A stretch of DNA of 42,677 bases from a virus. A program made the position numbers and the translations under genes. The stretch is from positions 1 to 42,677 of IMG/VR virus record IMGVR_UViG_3300003690_000022, one strand, 5' to 3'. The notes under the pieces were generated by a model, which was given only the letters and a program-made list of their open reading frames with translations, made no database searches and had not been told where the DNA came from. Shown in pieces: positions 19,637 through 27,838 of this stretch (within the stretch, counting starts at the first letter, position 1; each line of letters starts with the position of its first letter).

Positions 19637-20497
19637 CTATCTTATGAATATCGGCTCCTCGACCACGCCGTCATACACGGTGTTGACCGACACTGAGGAG
19701 TGTAGAATCAGATCAGCCGAGTTGATGTCCCCGTCGTCACCAATCCTAACGTTCTCCAGGATCAGCCTCCCGATCTCAAAATAGTCTGCATTGAAGGCTC
19801 CGGTCCATGCCCGTACACCGTCCAATATCATCGTGTCGATGATCACGTCGCCGCCCGAGGTCGTCTGCTGGAGGATGATGCGGTCAACGACCATGTCCTT
19901 TGCAATATAGCTGGTGGCCCCTCTACCCGAGCCGATCACCACGTCGTTGGTGGAGCTGCTCATCGTGGGCGAGAACGTATGGCCCGCTGCTACTACCGAG
20001 GACGTGGCGTGGAGCGTGTAGATGTCACCATTGGCCCAGTCCATAGTTGGGAACTCGGAATTGCGGATTATCAGGGTGTCGATGGTTATCACGTCGGTGG
20101 TCGATGTGCCCTTGATCTGGAACGCATCCGTGATGCCGAACTTGCCCAGCGAGACATTGGTGAAGCTGATCACATCGATCCTGATGCCCGCCGGCATGTT
20201 GATCTCTAGCGTCTGGCTAATATCTGCGGGGAACTCGGCGTCTACCACCTTGGAACCCACCATGCTCGGAGCATCGTAGGACGCCCCAACCATCGGCCAG
20301 GTAATCTCCTGGTCACCTGAGCTAACCAAGATAAACATCGACGCCAGGAAGCCTAGTGCCACCGTGGTCAACGACCCTACGATCAGCTTCCCGCCACCGA
20401 GGTACAGTCCTCCAGGCAGCGGGAGCCTGAGCTTGGATAGGCCAAGTATCTGGAGGCTCAGACCTGGTATCGAGAACCTAAACTTCTTCTCATTCAT
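19637..20497 (-). CDS. Membrane-anchored repetitive beta protein (286 aa)
   Basis: ATG 20497 overlaps the previous gene. One clear membrane segment (V-G-S-L-T-T-V-A-L-G-F-L-A-S-M-F-I-L-V) lies at about residues 40-60. The rest, some 220 residues, shows alternating I-D-T/V-I-I patterns like a right-handed beta helix. Possibly a spanin-like or depolymerase-type lysis or adsorption factor, but no catalytic motif is visible. Placed between two holin candidates. Confidence 0.6.
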   Translation of the reverse strand: MNEKKFRFSIPGLSLQILGLSKLRLPLPGGLYLGGGKLIVGSLTTVALGFLASMFILVSSGDQEITWPMVGASYDAPSMVGSKVVDAEFPADISQTLEINMPAGIRIDVISFTNVSLGKFGITDAFQIKGTSTTDVITIDTLIIRNSEFPTMDWANGDIYTLHATSSVVAAGHTFSPTMSSSTNDVVIGSGRGATSYIAKDMVVDRIILQQTTSGGDVIIDTMILDGVRAWTGAFNADYFEIGRLILENVRIGDDGDINSADLILHSSVSVNTVYDGVVEEPIFIR

Positions 20498-20801
20498 CTG
20501 ACTTCATCCTGCCCTTTATTTCGTCACTCATTAACGCCACTATCGACGCGGCGGCACCTGTCACCGGCAACGCGAAGATTGAGAACGCCACCAGTATGAT
20601 GTCGAGGTGTGGCGCTATCTCCGCAGGCTTGCTGGTGGTCTTCCAGACAATTAAAACTCCTAATGTCACGAAAGCCAGAAACAACGGGCCGACCAATACA
20701 ATCGTCAGGAATTGTGTTCCCGTCAGCGTGGTTTTGGTCCGCGCCTCCAGTTCGGTAATTCGCTGCCGCGCCTCTTGAAGCTCCTGTTGCGGATCAGTCA
20801 C
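20490..20801 (-). CDS. Two-helix membrane protein with N-terminal coiled coil (103 aa)
   Basis: GTG 20801 overlaps the stop of the upstream gene (GTGACTGA); an in-frame TTG at 20846 is less likely. A coiled-coil start (Q-Q-E-L-Q-E-A-R-Q-R-I-T-E-L-E-A-R) is followed by membrane helices at about 30-52 and 65-85 and a charged tail. Likely a holin or holin regulator. Confidence 0.65.
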   Translation of the reverse strand: MTDPQQELQEARQRITELEARTKTTLTGTQFLTIVLVGPLFLAFVTLGVLIVWKTTSKPAEIAPHLDIILVAFSIFALPVTGAAASIVALMSDEIKGRMKSDE

Positions 20802-21042
20802 CAGAGACTCGAAACCACGCCGCGACCATCGCCGCGCCCGCTGCAATCGAGGCTATTAGTCCCCCGCCTAGCACCTTGCCCGTGCGCCACGTACTCTCCA
20901 GCACTGTGATCCTCTGACCCTGATCGGACACCGTGACGTTCAGGGCAATTACGTGATCGTAGGTGTCTTTGCCCCGTTGTTCAATACGACCCAGGGTTTC
21001 CGCCGTGTCCAGGCGGAACTTCTCCCCTGCGCTAAGCGTCAT
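20794..21042 (-). CDS. XhlA-like coiled coil plus one membrane helix (82 aa)
   Basis: ATG 21042. A helical N-terminal part with heptad-like spacing (V-I-A-L-N-V-T-V-S-D-Q-G-Q-R-I-T-V-L-E) ends in one C-terminal membrane helix (G-G-G-L-I-A-S-I-A-A-G-A-A-M-V-A-A-W-F). This matches the plan of haemolysin XhlA-type phage proteins that cooperate with holins. First gene of the putative lysis cassette. Confidence 0.7.
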   Translation of the reverse strand: MTLSAGEKFRLDTAETLGRIEQRGKDTYDHVIALNVTVSDQGQRITVLESTWRTGKVLGGGLIASIAAGAAMVAAWFRVSGD

Positions 21043-21044
21043 GG

Positions 21045-21206
21045 TTACCCCTCGAGGTCAAGTTGCTTGGCGATTATACTGAGCTTCTCAGTCTGCGTGG
21101 ATGCCGCTGCGTATTCATCACGTACAGTCGGTTCTGTTTTCGGTACAGGCAACGACAGCGTGGTCGCTCCGCTGAAGGGTAACGGGTTCGTATCACTGTC
21201 TACCAC
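21045..21206 (-). CDS. Possible small protein (53 aa), start uncertain
   Basis: Open frame ending in TAA at 21045; GTG 21206 is the first plausible start and has only a weak GGGG upstream. The same frame stays open back to about 21298 without a usual start. There it overlaps an 18-codon ORF with a good ribosome site in another frame, so a frameshift joining the two is possible. C-terminal half is helical (A-A-A-S-T-Q-T-E-K-L-S-I-I-A-K-Q-L). Confidence 0.4.
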   Translation of the reverse strand: MVDSDTNPLPFSGATTLSLPVPKTEPTVRDEYAAASTQTEKLSIIAKQLDLEG

Positions 21207-21240
21207 CCGCAGCCCCGTAACAGGCGAGATGCCCAGCGCG

Positions 21241-21297
21241 TTAGCGATGCCCCGGGCGTGACGGGTAGCCCTTGCCTTTAGTGCCTTTATGTGGCAT
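21241..21297 (-). CDS. Micro-ORF, Lys/Gly-rich (18 aa)
   Basis: ATG 21297 with GAGGG six bases upstream, four bases after the previous stop; TAA at 21241. The product is Lys/Gly/Arg-rich (M-P-H-K-G-T-K-G-K-G-Y-P) and resembles the N-terminus of the 24-residue product at 27729-27803 (M-P-N-H-G-T-K). Either a real basic micropeptide or the front of a frameshifted version of the 21045 gene. Confidence 0.4.
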   Translation of the reverse strand: MPHKGTKGKGYPSRPGHR

Positions 21298-21299
21298 AT

Positions 21300-21854
21300 C
21301 TAACCCTCTTGGGGTGGCAACTCAGTGGGCCACGCCGCCTTCAACGTCTCGGGTGTTCTGAATCCACCGAGGCTGAACGTCTGCGGGATGTCACGGAGCG
21401 TCTGCAATCTTGCCTGGTGCTCGGGTGCAAACAAGTCCTCAATTTCTTCCGGCTGTCGGTATTTGGAGCCTGACTCCTTTTCTAGCTCAATATTGCGAAC
21501 CGTTCGTATCCGATCCATGTGTATTACACGGGCCTTTGGCATATTGGTGGAGACCCTGTCTACTGCATCCTCCCAGGCATCCCGGAAATGGCGGTCGCTT
21601 GGTAATTCGGAGTCCTCACATTTATGGCATGTCAATGTGACTACCCCAGTATAATCCTCGAAATGGACATTCATTCTCCACTTCACAACCTCTTCGCCCG
21701 TGAGCCCATCCGGTGGCGTGATCACATCTCGACTTAACTCGAACATGGTTTTGTCTATAAATCGTAGTTCCTGCGACGAACCGGGAATCACCCCTCCAGC
21801 CAAATGGATGATAGCTAACCGGCCATTGGCTAAGGTGCTTCTGAAATGACTCAT
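21300..21854 (-). CDS. Tail-fibre-associated protein (184 aa)
   Basis: ATG 21854 overlaps the tail-fibre stop (TAATG). Residues 120-184 contain I-R-T-V-R-N-I-E-L-E-K-E ... L-Q-T-L-R-D-I-P-Q-T-F and a final A-A-W-P-T-E-L. The 'R-N-x-x-L ... L-R-D-I-P' pattern is one I associate with tail-fibre ends and fibre-assembly proteins of several phages. It is probably a fibre chaperone or a second fibre subunit. Confidence 0.55.
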   Translation of the reverse strand: MSHFRSTLANGRLAIIHLAGGVIPGSSQELRFIDKTMFELSRDVITPPDGLTGEEVVKWRMNVHFEDYTGVVTLTCHKCEDSELPSDRHFRDAWEDAVDRVSTNMPKARVIHMDRIRTVRNIELEKESGSKYRQPEEIEDLFAPEHQARLQTLRDIPQTFSLGGFRTPETLKAAWPTELPPQEG

Positions 21855-23296
21855 TACTGGTCTCCAAAGGCAGCAGTGAAGTGTCTAATATCGGCGGCCG
21901 TTCCAGCCCGGGAGGTTCTTACCTGAAAAGTACCAACAGCTAATGACCCTGCGTTTGCTTCTGCTTTGTCGCCATCGTCACCGTCAGAGCCAATAACAAC
22001 CACATAAACAGTGCTTGAAAAGTCCGTGTCCCAAACTAGGGTGCGGTCCCCGGTACCTGTGTCCGTGACGCTGGCTAGGTTATAGTCTGGTGATTGTAGG
22101 GTTCCGTCAGCAATTATGTAACACCAAGCCTTGGCTACGCCTGGCGAATGCTTAATCAGGTCGGGCGGCGCGTAGGTGTCCTCGTTGGTTTCGGCTTCGA
22201 GGGCGGCCTGGTTGGCCTGCGAAGGACCACTACCAGCAGCAGGCATGGCATGTTTGTGGTCTGACCTAGCCGCGTCTAATGCTGTGCCAATCGCTGCCGC
22301 ATCGCTATGGGCCTGTGTCGATGGAGTCCCATTAGCTCCAAACAGAACATCATCATGGGTAATTTTGCGAGTAACAGGAGTGCCACCAGTATCGTCAACG
22401 GTAACAAATTCATCGGCCGCAGCTGGCAGAGTAATAGCTGAAAGAGAATTTATCTTGCTCTCACTACCACTTTCCACTAGCAAAGCAGCACCGCCAGCAC
22501 CGGATGCTGGCATTGCGTGTTTGTGATCCGATCTCGCTGAGTCTAGGGCGGTCCCGATGGCTGCGGAATCCCCGTGGGCCTGCGTACTTGGTGTGCCGTT
22601 GGCCCCGAACAGCAGGTCGTCATGGGTGATCTTTTTGCCGGTGCCGGAGTCGTTGATAAAAAGTTCGTCCGCTGCGGCGGGTAGGACGACCGCGGTGAAG
22701 TTCTCTGGATTCAGCAACTCCACAAGGTCAATACGCTTGAGCGCACCGCCATCGATTATTAGAACTTCGTCTGTCTCCGCTGGGCCCGTTGCTAATGCTG
22801 TTTGCCCCTCAACAAGATCAGCCTTGATCTCGGATGCGCCGATGTTGGTGATAACGTTGCCGGTGCCGTCCGCGTCGATAGTCTTGTTGGTGAGCGTAGC
22901 GCCAAAGGCCTCGCAAACCAGGGTGTCGGTCCCCGTTAGCAGTGGTAGGTTCAGTGCCCGGTCAGCTACGATAGCTGCCGGCACGATATCGTATTCAAAG
23001 GTGTCAGCAGGGTTACGGAGCTTGAGGTTGGCCGCCTCAAGCGTATCGACTTGAATCTGGTCCTCATAGCGCAACCACCGTATCTCGCTGCCGGACTTGA
23101 TTCGTATGTCGTAGAGGCCCTCAGCAACGTTGGTGCGAGTCCACAGCCCTGTCGAGTCCGTGGTCGTGCTGGTGGTCGCGTCCCCGCTAGAGGTGCTTTC
23201 GTCCGCAGCAGTGGCCACGGTGAAAACGTCGATGGTCGCACCGTTCACGGCCTTCCCAGCGCCATCGAAAACGTGCCCCTGTAGGTCAACTGTCAT
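21854..23296 (-). CDS. Tail fibre / receptor-binding protein with internal duplication (480 aa)
   Basis: ATG 23296 with AGGAG seven bases upstream (a GTG at 23311 is in frame but lacks one). The N-terminus (about 1-85) resembles a carboxypeptidase-regulatory/CNA-B beta domain: D-L-Q-G-H-V-F-D-G-A-G-K-A-V-N-G-A. Residues 205-264 and 290-353 are a tandem duplication, each from L-P-A-A-A-D-E through I-T-H-D-D-x-L-F-G-A-N-G-T-P-S-T-Q-A-H to R-S-D-H-K-H-A-M-P-A. The H-K-H end resembles His-x-His metal-binding motifs in trimeric tail needles. The C-terminal 80 residues look like a beta-sandwich tip. Probably trimeric and host-binding. Confidence 0.8.
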   Translation of the reverse strand: MTVDLQGHVFDGAGKAVNGATIDVFTVATAADESTSSGDATTSTTTDSTGLWTRTNVAEGLYDIRIKSGSEIRWLRYEDQIQVDTLEAANLKLRNPADTFEYDIVPAAIVADRALNLPLLTGTDTLVCEAFGATLTNKTIDADGTGNVITNIGASEIKADLVEGQTALATGPAETDEVLIIDGGALKRIDLVELLNPENFTAVVLPAAADELFINDSGTGKKITHDDLLFGANGTPSTQAHGDSAAIGTALDSARSDHKHAMPASGAGGAALLVESGSESKINSLSAITLPAAADEFVTVDDTGGTPVTRKITHDDVLFGANGTPSTQAHSDAAAIGTALDAARSDHKHAMPAAGSGPSQANQAALEAETNEDTYAPPDLIKHSPGVAKAWCYIIADGTLQSPDYNLASVTDTGTGDRTLVWDTDFSSTVYVVVIGSDGDDGDKAEANAGSLAVGTFQVRTSRAGTAADIRHFTAAFGDQ

Positions 23297-23297
23297 G

Positions 23298-23699
23298 TCA
23301 GGCTCCTGCACCGCCCAGGAATGAGCGGTCGATATATCTTAGCGCATCGCGCACGAAAGCGTCCGCATCGGTCAGGATGTCGTCTTCGTCGATAAAGATC
23401 AAGGTGATGCCCTGCCCCGCCAGTTGAGCTCGCGCCATGCGGTCTCGGGCTATCACGGCTGCTCCCTGCTCCTGGTGAAAGAAGGTGCCCTGCACGTTAA
23501 TCGCCAGGTCAGGTGGGTTGATGAACAGGAAGTCTATTACCACGCCGCCCTTCTCAATACGCCCGCCGAAGAGGGGCGATTGAAAGGTGAAGTCCACTCC
23601 TGGCTGAAAACCCAGACGAACCAGGGTCTGGAACACGATGTATTCAGGTAGAGTCCCATCAAAGTCAGGCGGTACGCTTCGTATTTGCTGAAGGGTCAT
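23298..23699 (-). CDS. PD-(D/E)xK-like nuclease-fold protein in the tail cluster (133 aa)
   Basis: ATG 23699 overlaps the previous gene. The plan P-E-Y-I-V-F-Q-T-L-V-R-L-G-F, F-Q-S-P-L-F-G-G-R, G-G-V-V-I-D-F-L-F, then L-A-I-N-V-Q-G-T-F-F-H and I-T-L-I-F-I-D-E-D-D matches small restriction-fold nucleases (Vsr or DUF559-like). The usual Glu or Asp of the E-x-K element is Asn here (I-N-V-Q-G), so activity is uncertain. Its place between nozzle and fibre genes suggests a virion-borne or structural use of the fold. Confidence 0.6.
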   Translation of the reverse strand: MTLQQIRSVPPDFDGTLPEYIVFQTLVRLGFQPGVDFTFQSPLFGGRIEKGGVVIDFLFINPPDLAINVQGTFFHQEQGAAVIARDRMARAQLAGQGITLIFIDEDDILTDADAFVRDALRYIDRSFLGGAGA

Positions 23700-25621
23700 G
23701 GCTCAGCCACCACTACCCGGGTAACGCCCTTCTCGGTGTGCCCCGTGTTCTCGCTGGCAGTCATTTGAATGATGTCAACATAGGTGTTCCGCGTGTTGCC
23801 GCTGTCGTCACGAAAGGTGAACTCGACCAGCGAGTTCTTCCGCATCGATGCCAGCAGGTTCGCCCTCTGCTCCTTTGCGCTACGCCCCTTGTACTTCTTC
23901 TTCAGGTCCAGCTCCAGGTTCCAGCCGAAAGTGGCCGCGACCTTTTTGCGGTATTCCAATTCAATTGAGCGGATGTCGGGAGAGAGCGAGTTGTCGCTGC
24001 CGTTGGCAAGATCGGTGCGCCACCTGAAGGACCGGAACTCCAATCCAGATGGCGTAGCCACTGCGGGGAAAGAGAATACCGTCACCCCATCGCCCTCGAT
24101 GCGGTCGTCGTCAGCGTCGAAGCTGCTATCGCTGGTGTGGGCGTCCGTTAGTTGCGTCCAGGTATCGTCGTCAAAGTCGGTGCCATAGAAGACCGTGACG
24201 TGTTCGCTCGCCGACGCATCCGCTACTTCAACCAGGAGCCGGACGCCCAGCTTGTCAACCTCAGCCTGGCCAGCATCGAACCACGGGGACTCGTCTCGAG
24301 AACTGTCGGCATAACTCCGGTCAGTGATCTCGCTCGGGTTTACGATATCTACGGGCAGTGTGAAGTATTTCACCCTTCGGTTATGTCCAAACCAGAAGCG
24401 GTAGCCCGAGTAGGCATTCGAGACCAGAGCGGTGGTGATCGCCTCGGTTCCCGTTGCACTCTCGAATAGCACCTGCCACCCTAGTTCATTCCAGCCCAAG
24501 ACCAATGAGATGCCTGTAGCGATGTTTATGGCAGGCGACAGATGGCTCGACAGGCCAGCAGAGGGCCATGTATCCGAGGCCTCCGCAGTCGAGCTGCTGC
24601 TGTCCACCATGGCCACGAGGTCGTTCTGGGTCTTGTGAAGGCCCACGATTGTCCCCCGGCGGTCTGAGGGGAGCCCCTGGTCCTTGTCAGGGCCGTTCGT
24701 AGTGATGACCGCCCCGGCGCCACCGATGGCATACTTGTAAATCCCCAGGCCCGCAGGGATATAGGTGTTGCCACGGAACCGGTCGGTGTCCCTCCCGGCC
24801 TCGTCCTGGAACGGCAGGTCCATGTCGGTCTCAACGAACTGGTTGTTGCCAGCATCGTGGGCGAACAGCCCCACCTTGGTCGAGGCGTACAGGATGAAGT
24901 TTCCTATTGCGTCACGGCCTACGAAGAGGTCCTGCACATAGCCGTTGGGCAGGGGGAGCTGTGCGTCGTCAGTCCAATCCCCCGTGGGGTTGAAAGCCCA
25001 CCGGAGTTGTCCCGTGGCATCTATGCCCCAGATTCGATCATCCCAAATGGTTCCGTATTCCACGTCAACGGTAGAGGCTGTAAACGATGACCCGTCGGTG
25101 GTGTAGACATAGCCGCTGCTGTAGAAGAAGACCATGTAGACGGTGCCGCCAAGACGCCCGCTCAACGAATCCGAGACAGTCCCGGCCAGCGTGTGTAAGT
25201 TGGAACCCCATGTATCGGAGTTAAATGTGTAACTGCGGATAGAATTGCCAAAAGCTGTGTAGACAGTATTCGCCAGTTCTTGGATGGCGTCCACGGTGAT
25301 CACGCCTGGGACCCCGGAGGCGGCCGTGGTCGTCACGCGATCGGGCAAGGTGCGGTGCCCGTTCACCCGTAGGTGTGACGTGCCGTACCAGAGACGGCCC
25401 ACGTCTGTGGCGCCCTGGTGGTCCTTCTTGCCTATGCCGCCCTGGGCGTTGTCCCAGCGTATAACGGAAAGCCGCTGCCGGGAGTCCGCGGTGGTGTCAC
25501 CGATTACCACTTTCCCTGCAAATTGAGAGAACAATTGTGTCTGAACAGGCCTGGTGGTCTTATAAAACTGACCATCAATGGACACTTCTGAAGCCCTGAT
25601 GACTCGTTCGCGTGTAGTCAT
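23696..25621 (-). CDS. Tail nozzle-like / beta-propeller structural protein (641 aa)
   Basis: ATG 25621. Residues 90-400 show repeated W/Y-D/N blade-like units (L-W-Y-G-T-S-H-L-R-V-N-G-H, I-W-G-I-D-A-T-G-Q-L-R-W-A-F, I-L-Y-A-S-T-K-V-G-L-F-A) typical of beta-propellers. A beta-sandwich region follows (V-T-V-F-Y-G-T-D-F-D-D-D-T-W). In T7-like viruses a protein of this size and fold forms the tail nozzle under the connector; that assignment is inferred from size, fold hints and gene order. Confidence 0.6.
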   Translation of the reverse strand: MTTRERVIRASEVSIDGQFYKTTRPVQTQLFSQFAGKVVIGDTTADSRQRLSVIRWDNAQGGIGKKDHQGATDVGRLWYGTSHLRVNGHRTLPDRVTTTAASGVPGVITVDAIQELANTVYTAFGNSIRSYTFNSDTWGSNLHTLAGTVSDSLSGRLGGTVYMVFFYSSGYVYTTDGSSFTASTVDVEYGTIWDDRIWGIDATGQLRWAFNPTGDWTDDAQLPLPNGYVQDLFVGRDAIGNFILYASTKVGLFAHDAGNNQFVETDMDLPFQDEAGRDTDRFRGNTYIPAGLGIYKYAIGGAGAVITTNGPDKDQGLPSDRRGTIVGLHKTQNDLVAMVDSSSSTAEASDTWPSAGLSSHLSPAINIATGISLVLGWNELGWQVLFESATGTEAITTALVSNAYSGYRFWFGHNRRVKYFTLPVDIVNPSEITDRSYADSSRDESPWFDAGQAEVDKLGVRLLVEVADASASEHVTVFYGTDFDDDTWTQLTDAHTSDSSFDADDDRIEGDGVTVFSFPAVATPSGLEFRSFRWRTDLANGSDNSLSPDIRSIELEYRKKVAATFGWNLELDLKKKYKGRSAKEQRANLLASMRKNSLVEFTFRDDSGNTRNTYVDIIQMTASENTGHTEKGVTRVVVAEP

Positions 25622-25624
25622 AAT

Positions 25625-25921
25625 CTAATCCAGTATCGCCGCCCAAGTCACATCTTCGCCGTTTACCACTGCATCCACCCAGAAGACATTAAAGAGCACC
25701 GAACCAGGGCGGAACTCCAGCTCCAATTCGCCATCGATTCCCCCGCTAGCCCCCAACTCGTATCCGTTGCTGGATGACACGTCGCTCAGCCCCACATAGG
25801 TGAGCCCCGTGTTGGCCCCAAAAGCCTTGAACCTGATCCACAGCACCTTGTCCAACGTGTTGGACACCTGAACCGCCGTGCCCCCAGTGACCACGTTGAC
25901 ACTGCCCGAATCGAAACGCAC
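25625..25921 (-). CDS. Small virion protein (98 aa)
   Basis: ATG 25921, one base after the previous stop. Beta-rich (F-D-S-G-S-V-N-V-V-T-G-G-T-A-V-Q-V, L-E-L-E-F-R-P-G-S-V-L-F-N-V-F-W-V). Similar in style to the preceding 158-residue product; perhaps both are small decoration or tail-completion proteins. Confidence 0.6.
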   Translation of the reverse strand: MRFDSGSVNVVTGGTAVQVSNTLDKVLWIRFKAFGANTGLTYVGLSDVSSSNGYELGASGGIDGELELEFRPGSVLFNVFWVDAVVNGEDVTWAAILD

Positions 25922-25922
25922 A

Positions 25923-26399
25923 TCACACCCCAGCTACGAAGATTTCAAGGTCGCACTCACCATCGTCAGCCAAGGCGGTGACGTTCACGATGTCACCGAA
26001 TGAGACCGTCAGCGCCGTTGCCGAGGCGTCGTGGACATTCACGACTCCCTCCGCGCTGACATCTATGAACATCGAGTGACCAGCCTCCAGCTTATGGGCC
26101 GACTCGTTGCTGTTCGCCGAAGCCACGGTGATCTGGATGAAGTTGGTAGCGTCCTTGTTGGTCAACCGGATGTACCGGACGTCGGCCTCGTTCAACCCGA
26201 TGGTGGTGACGGTACCGGGGTTCGATGCCTCGAACGCTAGAATCTCCATCTCGCTAGTCGGGACCGCGATGATGCGCTGGAGAACTTCCGTGATCGACGC
26301 GATAGTGAGCGTATTCGTCGAGCCTTTGTCCTGCCCGTTCAAGCTGATTGCCTCAGTGATGGTGACTGTCAGAGTCGCTGCCACTATCGTTGTCGCCAT
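25923..26399 (-). CDS. Virion-associated beta protein (158 aa)
   Basis: ATG 26399 overlaps the previous gene's end. Thr/Val/Ile/Ala-rich strands (T-I-V-A-A-T-L-T-V-T-I-T-E-A-I-S-L) and I-A-V-P-T-S-E-M-E-I-L-A-F. I recall similar proteins among virion genes of other uncultured phages. No Cys knuckles, no membrane helix. Structural role inferred from position. Confidence 0.65.
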   Translation of the reverse strand: MATTIVAATLTVTITEAISLNGQDKGSTNTLTIASITEVLQRIIAVPTSEMEILAFEASNPGTVTTIGLNEADVRYIRLTNKDATNFIQITVASANSNESAHKLEAGHSMFIDVSAEGVVNVHDASATALTVSFGDIVNVTALADDGECDLEIFVAGV

Positions 26400-27679
26400 T
26401 ATTCTATCTTCCTCACTCCCAGTAGCATTGAGAAACTCCGGCGCCGTCGCTCCGCACGGGCATACCAGACAAGGGAGCGGCGCACTCGCGCCTTATCGTC
26501 GTCTGAGCCTCCCCCACCTACGGAGTCCAGGGACAGCGCGGTCGTTTGGGCCACCACGTACTGATCATCTATCTCGGTCACACTGGCGTCTGTGGAGAAC
26601 AGCGCGGGCTCACCGCCACCCACCAGCTTGATCAGCGCGTACCCCACCGTGTTGACTGCGTCTGCGGTGAGAATCAGGTCCCGAGCCTCTTTGTCGATCC
26701 CCCACGAGCGCTGGCCCAAGCGTTTCCATCTGGCCGAGTCGTTAATCACAGCCCTGAAGTCGTTGAACCAGACCACGTTGGCCTTCTGGTTGGCGTTGTA
26801 TTCCAAGCCTACCGAGATGATGGCCGCATCCAACTCTGGATTGGCCAGGGCCAACCGAACGAAGGTCCAGGTATTGGCCGCCACCGCTGGCACGCTAAGG
26901 CTCTCGAGATCCGTACCGTCCGCCTGAACAGCACCGCTATCAAGGTGAATGACGAAGTCGGAAGCTGCCAAAGCCACAGTCGCCTTCACCCATCCTTCCA
27001 TGTGGGTGTACTTGGAGATGTCCGTGGACCCTATGGAATCGGTGACGAAGTCCCCCGCGCTTACGCCGGACCCAACCGTGATCTGCAGCGATTGGCCGTG
27101 TCGTTTCCAGTCCTCAGTGTCCAGAACTTGCGTGAAGTTAGCATCGGTCGTCTCGTCAAACAGGGTGTCCATCGGGTGAACTTCCAGGCTGACTGCCTCC
27201 ACCCGGTACTCAACCCTTTTCAGCATGGAAAATCCGCTCGGGATATCGAAGCGGGCAGCAGTGGAGTCCCCATGTAGGGAGATGTCCTCCACGTCGTCGT
27301 AGACCGCGCCGTAGGCGTCCATGATGGCCTGGTTCGCAAAGTCCAGCAGCGCCTCCGGATTGTAGTCCTCACTCCAAAGCTCAGCGGTGTCACCATTGGC
27401 TGTGGCATCAGCAACGGCAGGATGAAATGTGAGAGTCTGCTGGTTGTTGCTGTCATTTATCGATGAAGCGGTCACTCGCCGTATGGCGCCGGCGTTATTG
27501 CTGCCCGACGTGAAAACCAGCCATGCACCCAGGTACTCCGAACCGCCGCCCAGCGAGAGTTCGTCGGTAACAAAGGTCTCGGGGGAACCTTGCCCGTCAG
27601 CCTCTAGGGTGCGGTAGGCCCCCAGGTTATACCCTATGGAGGTACGTATCTGTTCCCAGGTACGCCCAGCGATCGGCAC
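26399..27679 (-). CDS. Head-tail adaptor-type protein with carbohydrate-binding-like insert (426 aa)
   Basis: GTG 27679 behind AGGTGA. The N-terminal part (R-T-W-E-Q-I-R-T-S-I-G-Y-N-L-G and L-L-D-F-A-N-Q-A-I-M-D-A-Y-G-A-V) looks like the helical adaptor (T7 gp11-like) that sits under the portal. A middle domain (about 170-310) reads like a jelly-roll carbohydrate-binding module (W-V-K-A-T-V ... F-V-R-L-A-L-A-N-P). The C-terminus returns to helices (R-R-S-L-V-W-Y-A-R-A-E-R-R). It starts just after the 27693 hairpin. Confidence 0.55.
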   Translation of the reverse strand: MPIAGRTWEQIRTSIGYNLGAYRTLEADGQGSPETFVTDELSLGGGSEYLGAWLVFTSGSNNAGAIRRVTASSINDSNNQQTLTFHPAVADATANGDTAELWSEDYNPEALLDFANQAIMDAYGAVYDDVEDISLHGDSTAARFDIPSGFSMLKRVEYRVEAVSLEVHPMDTLFDETTDANFTQVLDTEDWKRHGQSLQITVGSGVSAGDFVTDSIGSTDISKYTHMEGWVKATVALAASDFVIHLDSGAVQADGTDLESLSVPAVAANTWTFVRLALANPELDAAIISVGLEYNANQKANVVWFNDFRAVINDSARWKRLGQRSWGIDKEARDLILTADAVNTVGYALIKLVGGGEPALFSTDASVTEIDDQYVVAQTTALSLDSVGGGGSDDDKARVRRSLVWYARAERRRRSFSMLLGVRKIE

Positions 27680-27692
27680 TTTTCACCTATAG

Positions 27693-27724
27693 AAAACCCG
27701 GCCCGGAAACCCAGGCCGGGTTTT
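27693..27724 (-). terminator. Intrinsic terminator between capsid and tail blocks
   Basis: AAAACCCGGCC (27693-27703) and GGCCGGGTTTT (27714-27724) form a perfect 11-bp stem with a 10-nt loop; on the minus strand it ends in TTTTCTAT. The symmetric ends could work in both directions. It lies 14 bases before the 27679 start, so tail genes need readthrough or a promoter that I do not see. Confidence 0.65.
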
Positions 27725-27728
27725 GTGC

Positions 27729-27803
27729 TTACTTCTTGGACTTCTTCTTTTTTGGTTTGGGCAGGTTCCCGTGAGGTTGAACCTTAGTCCCATGGTTCGG
27801 CAT
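27729..27803 (-). CDS. Lys-rich micropeptide (24 aa)
   Basis: ATG 27803 with AAGG in the 15 bases upstream; TAA at 27729 directly before the terminator hairpin. The product begins M-P-N-H-G-T-K-V and ends P-K-P-K-K-K-K-S-K-K, strongly basic. Small Lys-rich peptides next to capsid genes could bind packaged DNA or RNA, but nothing shows that here. The frame is open further upstream without a better start. Confidence 0.45.
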   Translation of the reverse strand: MPNHGTKVQPHGNLPKPKKKKSKK

Positions 27804-27838
27804 TTGAAGACCTTGCTCGCGGCTAAGGCGGCAGCACC

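Noticed and set aside
19448-23296. Endolysin in the lysis cassette
   Set aside because: None of the proteins shows amidase, muramidase, transglycosylase or peptidase motifs that I can recognise, so no lysin was called.
26546-27277. 243-codon open frame antisense to the adaptor-type gene
   Set aside because: Antisense shadow with no motif, opposite a well-packed late gene.
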